A stretch of DNA of 64,000 nucleotides, from contig NZ_JADWPD010000038.1 in the NCBI RefSeq assembly GCF_017308975.1, positions 1-64,000 on the forward strand, given 5' to 3'. Shown here piece by piece: positions 23,758 to 31,665 of the stretch. The stretch's first letter is position 1. Each line of letters starts with the position of its first letter. Origin of the DNA: Amycolatopsis sp. MtRt-6 (lineage in GTDB: Bacteria > Actinomycetota > Actinomycetes > Mycobacteriales > Pseudonocardiaceae). Below the pieces are notes generated by a model. That model saw only the letters and a list, made by a program, of their open reading frames with translations. It did no database searches and had not been told where the DNA came from. A program made the position numbers and the translations under genes.

Positions 23758-24598
23758 GAACGTCGCCACCGTGAACGGCCTCCGCATGCACTACCTCCGC
23801 GCCGGCGACGGCCCGCCGCTGTTCCTGCTGCACGGCTGGCCGCAGACGTCGCACTGCTGGCGCCACGTCCTGGCCCCGCTCGCCGAGACCCACACCGTGA
23901 TCGCCCCCGACCTGCGCGGCTACGGCCGCACGGACAAACCGAAAAACGGCTACGACAAGCGCACGATGGCCGCCGACGTCGCCGCCCTCGCCGACCACCT
24001 GGGCTTCCCCAAGACCGCCGTCGCCGGGCACGACCGCGGCGGCCGCGTCGCCCACCGCTGGGCCCTCGACCGCCCGGACCAGGTCGAACGCCTGGCCGTG
24101 CTCGACATCGCCCCGACCCGCGCGATGTGGCAGCGCCTCGACGCGGGCGTCGCCAAGGCGTACTGGCACTGGCTCTTCCACCTCCAGCCCGACCTGCCGG
24201 AACTCCTGGCCGGCCAGAACATCGCCGGCTACCTCGGCTACTTCTTCGAGCGCTGGACCCACCAGCGCCACGCCCTCGACGCCGCCGCGCAGGCCGAGTA
24301 CGTCCGCGCCTTCTCCCAGCCCGGCGCGCTCCGGGCCGGCTTCGACGACTACCGCGCCTCCTTCCCCGACGACGCCGAACTCGACGACGCCGACTTCGCC
24401 GCCGGCAAGCGCCTCACCCAGCCGCTGCTCGCCCTCTGGGGCGCGAACGGCCTGCTCGGCACCCTCCCGACGCTCGACATCTGGCGCGAGTACGCGAACG
24501 ACGTCACCGGCGGAGCCCTCGCCGAATGCGGCCACTTCCTCCCCGAGGAACAACCCGCCGAGGTGGTCGCCCACCTGCGGAAGTTCCTCGGTCCCTGA
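23744..24598 (+). CDS. Fluoroacetate/haloacetate dehalogenase-like alpha/beta hydrolase
   Basis: A 284-residue alpha/beta hydrolase close to the fluoroacetate dehalogenase group. HGWPQ forms the oxyanion region. AGHDRGGR carries the Asp97 nucleophile plus Arg98 and Arg101, the two carboxylate-binding arginines of that group. YWHW supplies His142-Trp143 at the halide pocket. GHFLPEE ends with the catalytic His264. LAVLDIAPT and LALWGANG also match the group. It should hydrolyse the C-X bond of 2-haloacids; an epoxide hydrolase role is less likely. Its regulation by the divergent CGNR protein is supported by the overlapping operator. Confidence 0.82.
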   Translation: MNRLENVATVNGLRMHYLRAGDGPPLFLLHGWPQTSHCWRHVLAPLAETHTVIAPDLRGYGRTDKPKNGYDKRTMAADVAALADHLGFPKTAVAGHDRGGRVAHRWALDRPDQVERLAVLDIAPTRAMWQRLDAGVAKAYWHWLFHLQPDLPELLAGQNIAGYLGYFFERWTHQRHALDAAAQAEYVRAFSQPGALRAGFDDYRASFPDDAELDDADFAAGKRLTQPLLALWGANGLLGTLPTLDIWREYANDVTGGALAECGHFLPEEQPAEVVAHLRKFLGP

Positions 24599-24614
24599 GG
24601 TTCCCGGGGCCAGG

Positions 24615-24634
24615 GGTCCCCCGAGCTGGGGACC
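24615..24634 (+). terminator. Short hairpin after the hydrolase gene
   Basis: GGTCCCC (24615-24621) pairs with GGGGACC (24628-24634) around a 6-nt loop, 17 bases after the stop. It has no T-tract and is a weak call. Confidence 0.45.
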
Positions 24635-24693
24635 AAGATTCCCTCGCCGCCGTGACGCCCGCAACCGGCCCAGCCGGTTAGGTTCGGCGCACG

Positions 24694-26091
24694 ATGGGGA
24701 GCAAATCGAAAGCGGCACTGCTGATGCTGCTGGCCGTGCTGGGGATCGCGGCCGGCGGCGGGACCGCGCACGCCGACGGCGCTCCGAGCGGCGCCGACGT
24801 CCAGGTCGCCCAGACGCTCGGCGCCCGCGAACTCACCGTGATCATCCGCCGCGTCGACACGACACCGTCGCCGCTGCGGGTCGACGTCGTGACGCACCAG
24901 GGCACCGCGCCCGGCACGCTGCACCTGGCCGTCGCGGCCGACGGGATCACCACAGCACGCACCGACGTCGTCCTGGGCGCCGCCCCGGGCGTCTACGCGG
25001 GAAATCTCCAAGTCGACAAACCGGGCCCGTGGGAACTCTCGCTGGACGACGGCAGCGGGCAACGAGCCACGATCCCGTTCATCGTGCCCGCGCGGGTGGT
25101 CCCGCCGTGGGAGAAGGCGACCTACGGCGGGTTCGTCGCCGCGGGCGCCTTCCTGCTCCTCGCCCTCGTCGTGGGCATCCGGGCGAGGCGGACCGCGTAC
25201 GCGCTCATCCCGGCGGCCGGTGTGGTCGCCGCGATCGCCGTCGCCGTCACCGGCGCGCTGCTGTCGGCGAACACTCCCCCGCCGCCCGCGGCCGGGAGCC
25301 AGCTCGACCCGACCTTCGACAACGTCACCGACCCGTACGCGAACGCCAGGTTGTCCACAGTGGATTACTCACGGCCGCCGGTGAACCTGGCCGTCCAGGC
25401 CAGGAAAGACGACCTCGACCTGCGGCTCACCGACGGCGCCACCGGCCGCCCGGCCGACGACCTGCTCGTCCACGACAACGCGCTCGTGCACCTGGTCCTC
25501 GTCTCGCCCTCGGGACGGCTGAGCCACCTGCACCCGGTGCGCGTCGGCCCCGGCGACTACCGCGTCACCGTCCCCGCCCCGGAGGCGGGCACGTACGCCG
25601 TGGCCGCGGAACTCGCCCGGCGCGGCGGCGGCGTCCAGCTCGTCCGGTCCACAGTGGACATGGACGGCACAGCCGCCCCCGCGCCGGAACCACCCGGCGC
25701 CGGACCGCGGACGATCGACGGTACCCCGGTCGACCTCACCATCGGCCCGGGGACGCCGACCACCATCACCGCGCGCTTCCCCGCCCAGGACCTCCAGCCC
25801 TGGCTGGGCATGCTCGGCCACCTGATCATCACCGGCCCGATCACCGGGCCCGTCGGCGAAAGCGCCGCGAAGGCACCGACGTGGGCACACGTCCACGCGA
25901 TGATCCCGCCCGTCGCGGGCCAGCTCGACCGCCCCGACGAGACCGTCGCCGCGTACGGTCCCGACGTCAGCTTCACCTACACCTTCGCCGCGCCCGGCCG
26001 GTACCGGATCTGGCTGCAGGCCGAGCGCGGCTACCGCGTACTCACCGTCCCCGCCGTGGTGGACGTCCCGGCGACAGGAGCCGGCCGATGA
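24694..26091 (+). CDS. Secreted/membrane protein with HLHP and GHL...HVH motifs
   Basis: A 465-residue protein. It has a signal peptide (about residues 1-27, ending AHA-D), an Ig-like extracellular domain to about 130, and two hydrophobic segments at about 145-165 and 168-190. A long extracytoplasmic part follows with two beta-rich modules. HLHPVRVG near 275 and GMLGHLIITGP plus WAHVH near 370-400 resemble the histidine motifs of YtkA/FixH-like, copper-associated extracytoplasmic domains. It is first of four tightly packed genes (ATGA overlap with the next). A metal-handling role is inferred from these motifs only. Confidence 0.65.
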   Translation: MGSKSKAALLMLLAVLGIAAGGGTAHADGAPSGADVQVAQTLGARELTVIIRRVDTTPSPLRVDVVTHQGTAPGTLHLAVAADGITTARTDVVLGAAPGVYAGNLQVDKPGPWELSLDDGSGQRATIPFIVPARVVPPWEKATYGGFVAAGAFLLLALVVGIRARRTAYALIPAAGVVAAIAVAVTGALLSANTPPPPAAGSQLDPTFDNVTDPYANARLSTVDYSRPPVNLAVQARKDDLDLRLTDGATGRPADDLLVHDNALVHLVLVSPSGRLSHLHPVRVGPGDYRVTVPAPEAGTYAVAAELARRGGGVQLVRSTVDMDGTAAPAPEPPGAGPRTIDGTPVDLTIGPGTPTTITARFPAQDLQPWLGMLGHLIITGPITGPVGESAAKAPTWAHVHAMIPPVAGQLDRPDETVAAYGPDVSFTYTFAAPGRYRIWLQAERGYRVLTVPAVVDVPATGAGR

Positions 26092-26483
26092 GACGCCCGA
26101 CGCTGCTGATCGCCGTGGTGGTGCTCGCCGTCGTGGCCGGGGCCGTCTGGCTGCTCTGGGGTGGCGGGAAAGCGAAATCCACCGCGCAGCAAGCGGTTTC
26201 GGGTCCGTACACGGTCCGGTTCGCCGCGGACGAGCCACGCATCGGCGGCAACAACTTCGCCGTCGACGTCGAAGGACCCGCGCCCGACGCCGTCACGGTC
26301 GCCCCGGTCATGGCGCAGATGGGACACGCGTTCGCTCCCGTGCCCGCCGTGCCGGCGGGGGACGGCAGCCACTGGAGCGCCGCGAACGTCGGGCTGCCGA
26401 TGGCCGGGCAGTGGGAGATCACCGTTTCGCTGCGCGGCCCCGGCGGGCCCGCGCAGGTCGTCTTTCCGTTGCTGGTCAAGTAA
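26088..26483 (+). CDS. Membrane-anchored YtkA/FixH-like protein
   Basis: A 131-residue protein with an N-terminal membrane anchor (about residues 5-26) and one extracytoplasmic beta domain of the YtkA/FixH type (YTVRF, then MAQMGHAFAPVPAV and MAGQWEITVSLRGP). The MGH segment corresponds to the metal-binding motif region of such domains. It overlaps the upstream gene by ATGA and precedes the polytopic protein by 11 bp with an AAGGAGG ribosome site. The function is unknown. Confidence 0.7.
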   Translation: MRRPTLLIAVVVLAVVAGAVWLLWGGGKAKSTAQQAVSGPYTVRFAADEPRIGGNNFAVDVEGPAPDAVTVAPVMAQMGHAFAPVPAVPAGDGSHWSAANVGLPMAGQWEITVSLRGPGGPAQVVFPLLVK

Positions 26484-26494
26484 AAGGAGGGGGC

Positions 26495-27637
26495 ATGGAT
26501 CTCACCGCATCCGGCGTGCGCACCACGTCGGTGGCGAAGCAGGCACGGACGGGGTTGCTGCCGGCGAACGTCGTGCTCGGCGGGTCGCTGCTGTCGCTGG
26601 TCGGGCTGACCTGGGACATCCAGTGGCACGACGACGTCGGGCCGGACACGTTCTTCACGCTGCCGCACCTGTTCCTGTACGCGGGCAGCGCGGTCGTCGG
26701 CCTGGCGAGCCTCGCCGTCGTGCTGCTGACGACGGCGGCGCGGCGCGCGGGACGGCCGGTCGACCCGCGGGTCGGCGGGCGGGTGGTCAACGTCTTCGGC
26801 CGGACGTTCGCCGCGCCGCTGGGCTACCTGGTCTCCGGGGTGGGGGCGGCGACGTTCCTGCTCTACGGCCTGTGGGACCAGTGGTGGCACGGGCTGTACG
26901 GCTTCGACGCGGTCATCGACTCGCCGCCGCACATCGGGCTGCTGCTGTCGATCACGGTGTCGCTCATCGGCACGATCGCGGTGTTCGCCGCGGCGCGCGA
27001 GAACCGCTGGGGCCGGCTGGGCACGCTGGCGTCGCTGACCGTGCTGCTCACCTTCGGGCCGGTGCTGGCGCTCGGGTTGCAGCAGGTGCCCGACGACTAC
27101 GCCGACGCCGTCGCGATCGGGACGTCGATGATGGCGGTGCTACTGATCGCCGTCGCCGCCGGGTTCGTCCGCCGCCCGGGCGGGGCGGTGGGCACCGCGG
27201 CGCTGGTCGCGGCCGTGCAGGCGGTGTTCTGGTGGTTCTCGCCGTGGGCGGCGCAGGCGTACGCCGACATGGTCGGCCTGCCGCTGCGGGACGCGGTTTC
27301 CGGTGTCCCGGCGATGCCGTCGCTGACGCCGCTGGCCCTGCTGCCGGTGGCGGCGCTGATGGAGCTGGTGTACTTCGCCGGACGACGCCGGGGGTGGCGC
27401 GCGGGCCGGGTGTCCGTGGTCGCCGGCGGGGTCGCCGGGCTGCTGCTCGGGCTGAGCCTGCCGTTCCAGCAGGCGCTGCTCTACACCGGCGCGCACGTGC
27501 CGCCGGCCTGGTACCTGGCCACGACGGCCGGGCTCAGCGCGGCGCTGGGGCTGCTCGGCGGGTTCGCCGGGTGGCGGTTCGGCGGGATGCTGTGCCTGCT
27601 GGCGCCCGCGAAGAAGGGGGAAACCGCTGATGCGTAA
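26495..27637 (+). CDS. Polytopic membrane protein of unknown function
   Basis: A 380-residue protein with about nine or ten hydrophobic segments. Trp/His pairs lie close to membrane boundaries: WDIQWHDDVGPDTFF near residue 42, LPHLFLYAG, WDQWWHGLYG near 135, and SPPHIGLLLS. Such patterns suggest haem, copper or quinone contact, but no family was recognised. It has a strong AAGGAGG ribosome site and overlaps the next gene by 8 bp. The tight operon indicates that it works with the two YtkA/FixH-like proteins. Confidence 0.65.
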   Translation: MDLTASGVRTTSVAKQARTGLLPANVVLGGSLLSLVGLTWDIQWHDDVGPDTFFTLPHLFLYAGSAVVGLASLAVVLLTTAARRAGRPVDPRVGGRVVNVFGRTFAAPLGYLVSGVGAATFLLYGLWDQWWHGLYGFDAVIDSPPHIGLLLSITVSLIGTIAVFAAARENRWGRLGTLASLTVLLTFGPVLALGLQQVPDDYADAVAIGTSMMAVLLIAVAAGFVRRPGGAVGTAALVAAVQAVFWWFSPWAAQAYADMVGLPLRDAVSGVPAMPSLTPLALLPVAALMELVYFAGRRRGWRAGRVSVVAGGVAGLLLGLSLPFQQALLYTGAHVPPAWYLATTAGLSAALGLLGGFAGWRFGGMLCLLAPAKKGETADA

Positions 27638-28175
27638 GAGTTTGCTCGCCCTGGCCGCGGTCGCCGTGCTGCTGTTCGCCACCGCGGGCACGGCGAACGC
27701 CTACGAGCCGGTCAACATCGTGCACACCGAGCGGGTGCAGGCCGGGCCGTACGGGCTGACCGTCGGGTTCAGCACCTGGCCACTGAAGGCCATGCAGTCG
27801 CTGGACTTCACCTTCATCCCCGACGGCGGGATCGAGGGCAAGTCCGGCACGCTCACCATGGTCAACCCGGAAGGCGGCCCGAACCGGAAGCAGCCGCTGG
27901 TCCGGCACCCGCGCAAGCGCGAGGTGTGGGGCCTGGACGTCCGCTCGCTGCCGCGGCCGGGTGAGTGGACGCTCAGCTTCACCGTCAACGGCCCCGCCGG
28001 GTCCGGCACCGGCGAGCTGCGTGCTCTGCCGGTGCTCGAACAGCCGGGCCCGCCGATGGGCCTGAGCTGGGCGATCAGCACGCTGCCGCTGATCGGGCTC
28101 GTGGCGCTCGTCGTGGTGGCCTGGCGCCGGACCCGCGGCCGGTTGCGTGGTGGGGAGCTTCCGGCAATCGGGTGA
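27630..28175 (+). CDS. Secreted, C-terminally anchored protein of the same operon
   Basis: A 181-residue protein with a signal peptide (about residues 1-24, TANA-YE), an extracellular beta-rich domain of about 115 residues, and a C-terminal transmembrane helix (LPLIGLVALVVVAW) followed by a basic tail. It is the last gene before the hairpin at 28217-28259. No family was recognised. The architecture mirrors the first gene's extracellular domains, so it may present a ligand or metal at the outer membrane face. Confidence 0.65.
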   Translation: MRKSLLALAAVAVLLFATAGTANAYEPVNIVHTERVQAGPYGLTVGFSTWPLKAMQSLDFTFIPDGGIEGKSGTLTMVNPEGGPNRKQPLVRHPRKREVWGLDVRSLPRPGEWTLSFTVNGPAGSGTGELRALPVLEQPGPPMGLSWAISTLPLIGLVALVVVAWRRTRGRLRGGELPAIG

Positions 28176-28216
28176 GATTCCCCTCACATTCCGCGCCCAC
28201 GCGTATCCGGGCGCTC

Positions 28217-28259
28217 GCGATGGCCTCCTTCACCACAGGGACGGGAAGGAGGCCATCGC
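28217..28259. terminator. 15-bp hairpin between convergent genes
   Basis: GCGATGGCCTCCTTC (28217-28231) pairs perfectly with GAAGGAGGCCATCGC (28245-28259) around a 13-nt loop. It lies between the four-gene operon (plus) and the DUF397 gene (minus) and probably serves both strands. Confidence 0.8.
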
Positions 28260-28301
28260 CATTTCTCTCAAGGGCACGGACACCACGGAGCGCGGAGGAG
28301 T

Positions 28302-28556
28302 TCAGGCGGGCAGGTCGAACTGCCCGGCTTTGACGGCGACCAGGAACGCTTCCCACTCGGCACTGTCGAACACGAAGACGGGGCTGGTGGCGAGCTTGGT
28401 GTCGCGGACGCCGATCAGGCCGTCGCGCCCCAGGTTGACCTCGACGCAGTTCCCACCGTTGGGCTCACTGGCGAACGACTTCTCCCAGGCGGCCTCTTCG
28501 AACAGGGACACGGCCGTGTTCGGATCGTAATCCGCGAACGACGGATAATCCGCCAT
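28302..28556 (-). CDS. DUF397 family protein
   Basis: An 84-residue DUF397 protein. EAAWEKSFASEPNGGNCVEV and LIGVRDTKLATSPVFVFDSAEWEAFL are the family core. DUF397 proteins usually sit next to an XRE-DUF5753 regulator and act as its small partner in morphology or antibiotic control. Here the candidate partner is 3.1 kb away at 31666-32529 on the same strand, with three methyltransferases between. Confidence 0.88.
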   Translation of the reverse strand: MADYPSFADYDPNTAVSLFEEAAWEKSFASEPNGGNCVEVNLGRDGLIGVRDTKLATSPVFVFDSAEWEAFLVAVKAGQFDLPA

Positions 28557-28855
28557 GGGTCGTACCTCCGAGGATCGATGGGGGGCGCGGTCGTGACCTG
28601 GTCGAAGGCACCCGCTCCCGGCTACTCAGTGTCTCAATGGAGCAAGCAACAGGGCCAAGCGGGTGATCAACTAGGTCCGGCCTCGACATGAAGATTATTC
28701 CAGGAGTAGGATTAATCGCATCGGCCGGGGCGCTGGTGTCGGTGAATGACTGCCTGCTCGCGGCGGGCGGTCGTCGACACGGGTCGAACTGCTTCGAGAA
28801 GCCGGCGCCGGAACGAACCAACCCAAGCCGCAGGACCTCATGGGGGAGGAACAGC

Positions 28856-28978
28856 GTGATCGTCGAGGAAGGTGCGCCACCCGGCGCGCTCACCGTGACC
28901 GAGCTGGTCCGAACCAGAGATGTGGAGGCGTTTTCCGTCCGGGACGCCGAAGCACCGCGACCAGAGCTGGGGGTGTAG
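28856..28978 (+). CDS. Small 40-residue acidic ORF
   Basis: A GTG start with GGGGGAGG seven bases upstream opens a 40-codon frame. It contains GAPPGALTVTELVRTRDVEAF and is acidic overall. It ends four bases before the next small gene. No family was recognised and no leader-peptidase motif is seen. The ribosome site and codon use support translation. Confidence 0.5.
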   Translation: MIVEEGAPPGALTVTELVRTRDVEAFSVRDAEAPRPELGV

Positions 28979-28982
28979 ACGA

Positions 28983-29237
28983 ATGGCCGTCCGGGTGAAC
29001 TCGCTCTTCCGCCGTGACGACGAAGAACACCGTGGCCGCCGGGGAATCGGGAACGAGCTGCGGAACCGCTTCGGCTTCAGCCTGATCCAGGCGCCGCTGC
29101 GCAAGACCACGACGTGGGCGACCGACCAGGACCTCCCGCTGCGGCGCCACGCCGACGGGGTCCGCACGACCCGCCCGCTGGAAGCCGCGATCGACCTGAC
29201 ACCCTTGCTGCGCGGCCGCATCGGTTCGCGCGTCTGA
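28983..29237 (+). CDS. Small basic hypothetical protein
   Basis: An 84-residue protein, Arg-rich and without membrane segments (RRGIGNELRNRFGFSLIQAP in the middle). It follows the 40-codon ORF by four bases, suggesting a two-gene unit. It converges with the methyltransferase operon at a clear hairpin. No family was recognised. Confidence 0.55.
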   Translation: MAVRVNSLFRRDDEEHRGRRGIGNELRNRFGFSLIQAPLRKTTTWATDQDLPLRRHADGVRTTRPLEAAIDLTPLLRGRIGSRV

Positions 29238-29254
29238 TTGCCGTACCACCACGA

Positions 29255-29289
29255 AAGAGCCCCGGCTTCCTGACGGAACCGGGGCTCTT
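29255..29289. terminator. Hairpin between convergent genes
   Basis: AAGAGCCCCGG (29255-29265) pairs with CCGGGGCTCTT (29279-29289) around a 13-nt loop. It lies between the small-ORF pair and the methyltransferase operon. Each strand has a short A or T run at the stem base, consistent with bidirectional termination. Confidence 0.8.
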
Positions 29290-29300
29290 GCCGTACGTGA

Positions 29301-29909
29301 CTACGGTTTCCGGAGCAGCAGGCTGCCGTGCCGCAGCGGCCGTTCCCCCTCGCCCGGTTCCCGGTACACCCGCCCCACTTCGGCAAACCCCGCCTCGGCC
29401 GCGATGCCCGCCAGCTCGTCGAGCGGCCAGCAGTAGGCTGTCGTGACCTTGTGGTCGAACGACGTCAACGGCTCGCCCCGGGCGGCGAAGCACCCCAACA
29501 GAACGTGACCGCCCGCGGCCAACGTTCGGGCGAATTCGGCGAAGTACCCCGGCAGCTCCGCCGGCGGGGTGTGGATCACCGAGTACCACGAGAGGATCCC
29601 GGCGAGCGAGGCGTCCGGCACGTCCAGCGCGGCCATCGAGCCGACCGCGAACCGCAGCTCCGGGTGAGCGGCCTCGGCGAGCGCGATCATCGCCGGGGAC
29701 AGGTCGACACCGAACGCGTCGAGCCCCAGCGAGCGCAGGTGCGCCGTGAGGTGCCCGGGCCCGCAGCCGAGGTCGGCGACCGGGCCGCGGCCGCGGACGG
29801 AATCCGCGAACGCCGCCCACACCGCCCGCTCCAGCGGGTGCCTGTCCCAGACCTCGGCGGCGAATTCCGCGTACTGGACGGCGACCCCGTCGTAGGCGGC
29901 CGCCCTCAC
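29301..29909 (-). CDS. Class I SAM-dependent methyltransferase
   Basis: A 202-residue methyltransferase of the type-11/25 group. VADLGCGPGHLTAHL (about residues 44-58) is SAM motif I, followed by FGVDLSPAMI and ILSWYSVIHTP. The GTG start overlaps the upstream stop as GTGA, tying it to the two DUF574-type methyltransferases. The substrate is unknown. Confidence 0.83.
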   Translation of the reverse strand: MRAAAYDGVAVQYAEFAAEVWDRHPLERAVWAAFADSVRGRGPVADLGCGPGHLTAHLRSLGLDAFGVDLSPAMIALAEAAHPELRFAVGSMAALDVPDASLAGILSWYSVIHTPPAELPGYFAEFARTLAAGGHVLLGCFAARGEPLTSFDHKVTTAYCWPLDELAGIAAEAGFAEVGRVYREPGEGERPLRHGSLLLRKP

Positions 29910-30754
29910 GGCTTGCGGCCGAGGCCGCAGAGGTGGCCGACGAACGAGGGGTCGTTGGCGAGCTTGCGGGTGGCCTTGGACTCGATCTCCTCCGGGTGCC
30001 ACTCCGGCAGGTAGACGATGCCCGGCTCGACCAGCTCCAGCCCCTCGAAGAACGACGTGAACTCGGCACGGCTGCGCAGCGTCAGCGGCGTGCTGGACTT
30101 GTTGTACTGCTTCATGATCGTCTCGCGGCTGTCCGCGTCTTCCATGTCCCGCATGCCGTCGTCGGTCAGGTGCGAGGACAGGAAGTACGAGCCGGACGGC
30201 AGCACCGACAGGTACTTCCGGATGGTCTGGGCCACCGGCTCGTCGGGGCCGAGGAAGTACAGGACGCCGACCATGATGAGGCCGATCGGGCGGTTGGGGT
30301 CGAGGACGCCGGTGTCGAGCGCGCGCTTCCAGATGTCGGCCGGGTCGCGCAGGTCGCCCTGCAGCACCGCGTGCCGCCCCGCGACACCCTCCTTCTCCAG
30401 CAGGATCTGCGAGTGGGCCACCGCGACCGGCTCGTTGTCGACGTACACGCACCGCGCGTCCGGGTTGACGTCCGTGGCGACCTCGTGGACGTTGCCGACC
30501 GTGGGGACGCCGGAGCCGAGGTCGAGGAACTGGTCGATGCCGTTGCGCGCCAGGTAGCGGACACCGCGGCCGAGGAAGTCGCGGCCGGCGCGGGCGACGG
30601 TCTTGATCATCGGGAAGGTCTTGACCGCCTGCTCGCCGAACTGGCGGTCGATGGCCCAGTTGGCGTCGCCGCCGAGGAACCAGTCGTAGATGCGGGCCGC
30701 GTTCGGCCGGTCGAGGTCCACGCCTTCAGGGGCTTCGGGGTCCTGCGTCGTCAT
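29906..30754 (-). CDS. DUF574-type SAM-dependent methyltransferase, copy 1
   Basis: A 282-residue protein of the actinobacterial DUF574 (Methyltransf_19) family. The N-terminal NAARIYDWFLGGDANWAIDR and the SAM-site variant FLDLGSGVPTVGNVHEVA are diagnostic. It overlaps the paralogous upstream gene by 29 bp; GGAGG precedes this ATG. Family members are numerous in actinomycetes and largely uncharacterised. It forms a three-methyltransferase operon. Confidence 0.85.
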   Translation of the reverse strand: MTTQDPEAPEGVDLDRPNAARIYDWFLGGDANWAIDRQFGEQAVKTFPMIKTVARAGRDFLGRGVRYLARNGIDQFLDLGSGVPTVGNVHEVATDVNPDARCVYVDNEPVAVAHSQILLEKEGVAGRHAVLQGDLRDPADIWKRALDTGVLDPNRPIGLIMVGVLYFLGPDEPVAQTIRKYLSVLPSGSYFLSSHLTDDGMRDMEDADSRETIMKQYNKSSTPLTLRSRAEFTSFFEGLELVEPGIVYLPEWHPEEIESKATRKLANDPSFVGHLCGLGRKP

Positions 30755-31607
30755 TGCGTCCTCCAGGCTTGCGGCCGACACCGCCGACCACGCTCGCGAG
30801 GGGGACCGTGGCGGCGCCGGGCTCGGGGCGCCACTCTCCCACAGGCACGATCCCGGGCTCGACGACGTCGAAGGTACCGAAGAACGCGGCGATCTCGTCG
30901 AGGGACCGGGAAACCGCGGGCGAGCTCGACTGCTCGGTCAGCTTCACGAGTTTCCTGATCTGCGTCAGCTCTTCGCCTTGGACGCCGGATTCCGTCGCGT
31001 GCGAAAGCACGTACGCCGATCCGGGTGCCAGGAGCGTCCGGTAGTCGCGGATGGCTTCGCGCACCCCGGTGACGTCGGGCAGGAAGTGCAGCACCGCCAC
31101 GGTCAGCAGGCAGATCGGCCGGTCCGGGTCGAGCACGCCGGTGGCCAGCGCGGCTTCCCAGACCTCGCAGGCGTCCCGCAGGTCGGCGTGCAGCACGGCG
31201 TGGCGTTCGGGGTCGCCCGCCTCTTCGAGGAGCATCCGCCCGTGCGCGACGGCCACGGGCTCGTTGTCGACGTACACGCAGCGGCTGTCGTCGACGTGGT
31301 CGTCGGCGACCTCGTGCACGTTGCCGGCGGTCGGGATGCCGGAGCCGAGGTCGAGGAACTGCGTGATGCCTTCGGCGAGGCAGTAGCGGACGGCCCGGCC
31401 GAGGAAGTCGCGGTTGGCCCGCGCCAGGGTCTTGGCCAGCGGGAACGCCTGCACGGCCTGCTCGCCGAACTGCCGGTCGATCGCCCAGTTCGCGGTGCCG
31501 CCGAGGGCCCAGTCGTAGATCCTCGCCACGTTCGGCCGGTCGAGGTCGACGGCGTCGGGGAGGAAGTCGGGGTCCACGATGTCCACTTCCGGTGGAATCC
31601 AGCGCAA
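30726..31607 (-). CDS. DUF574-type SAM-dependent methyltransferase, copy 2
   Basis: A 293-residue paralogue of the next gene. NVARIYDWALGGTANWAIDR, FLDLGSGIPTAGNVHEVADD and CVYVDNEPVAVAHG align closely with it, so the pair arose by tandem duplication. The start is uncertain: TTG at 31607, or GTG eight codons later. The C-terminal extension ends in the overlap region. It lies downstream of the XRE-DUF5753 regulator on the same strand. Confidence 0.83.
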   Translation of the reverse strand: MRWIPPEVDIVDPDFLPDAVDLDRPNVARIYDWALGGTANWAIDRQFGEQAVQAFPLAKTLARANRDFLGRAVRYCLAEGITQFLDLGSGIPTAGNVHEVADDHVDDSRCVYVDNEPVAVAHGRMLLEEAGDPERHAVLHADLRDACEVWEAALATGVLDPDRPICLLTVAVLHFLPDVTGVREAIRDYRTLLAPGSAYVLSHATESGVQGEELTQIRKLVKLTEQSSSPAVSRSLDEIAAFFGTFDVVEPGIVPVGEWRPEPGAATVPLASVVGGVGRKPGGRNDDAGPRSP

Positions 31608-31665
31608 CAGACCGACTCTACCGAAAGTTGTTCACGGGCCGGGACAGCTGAGCCCGCCATTCGCC

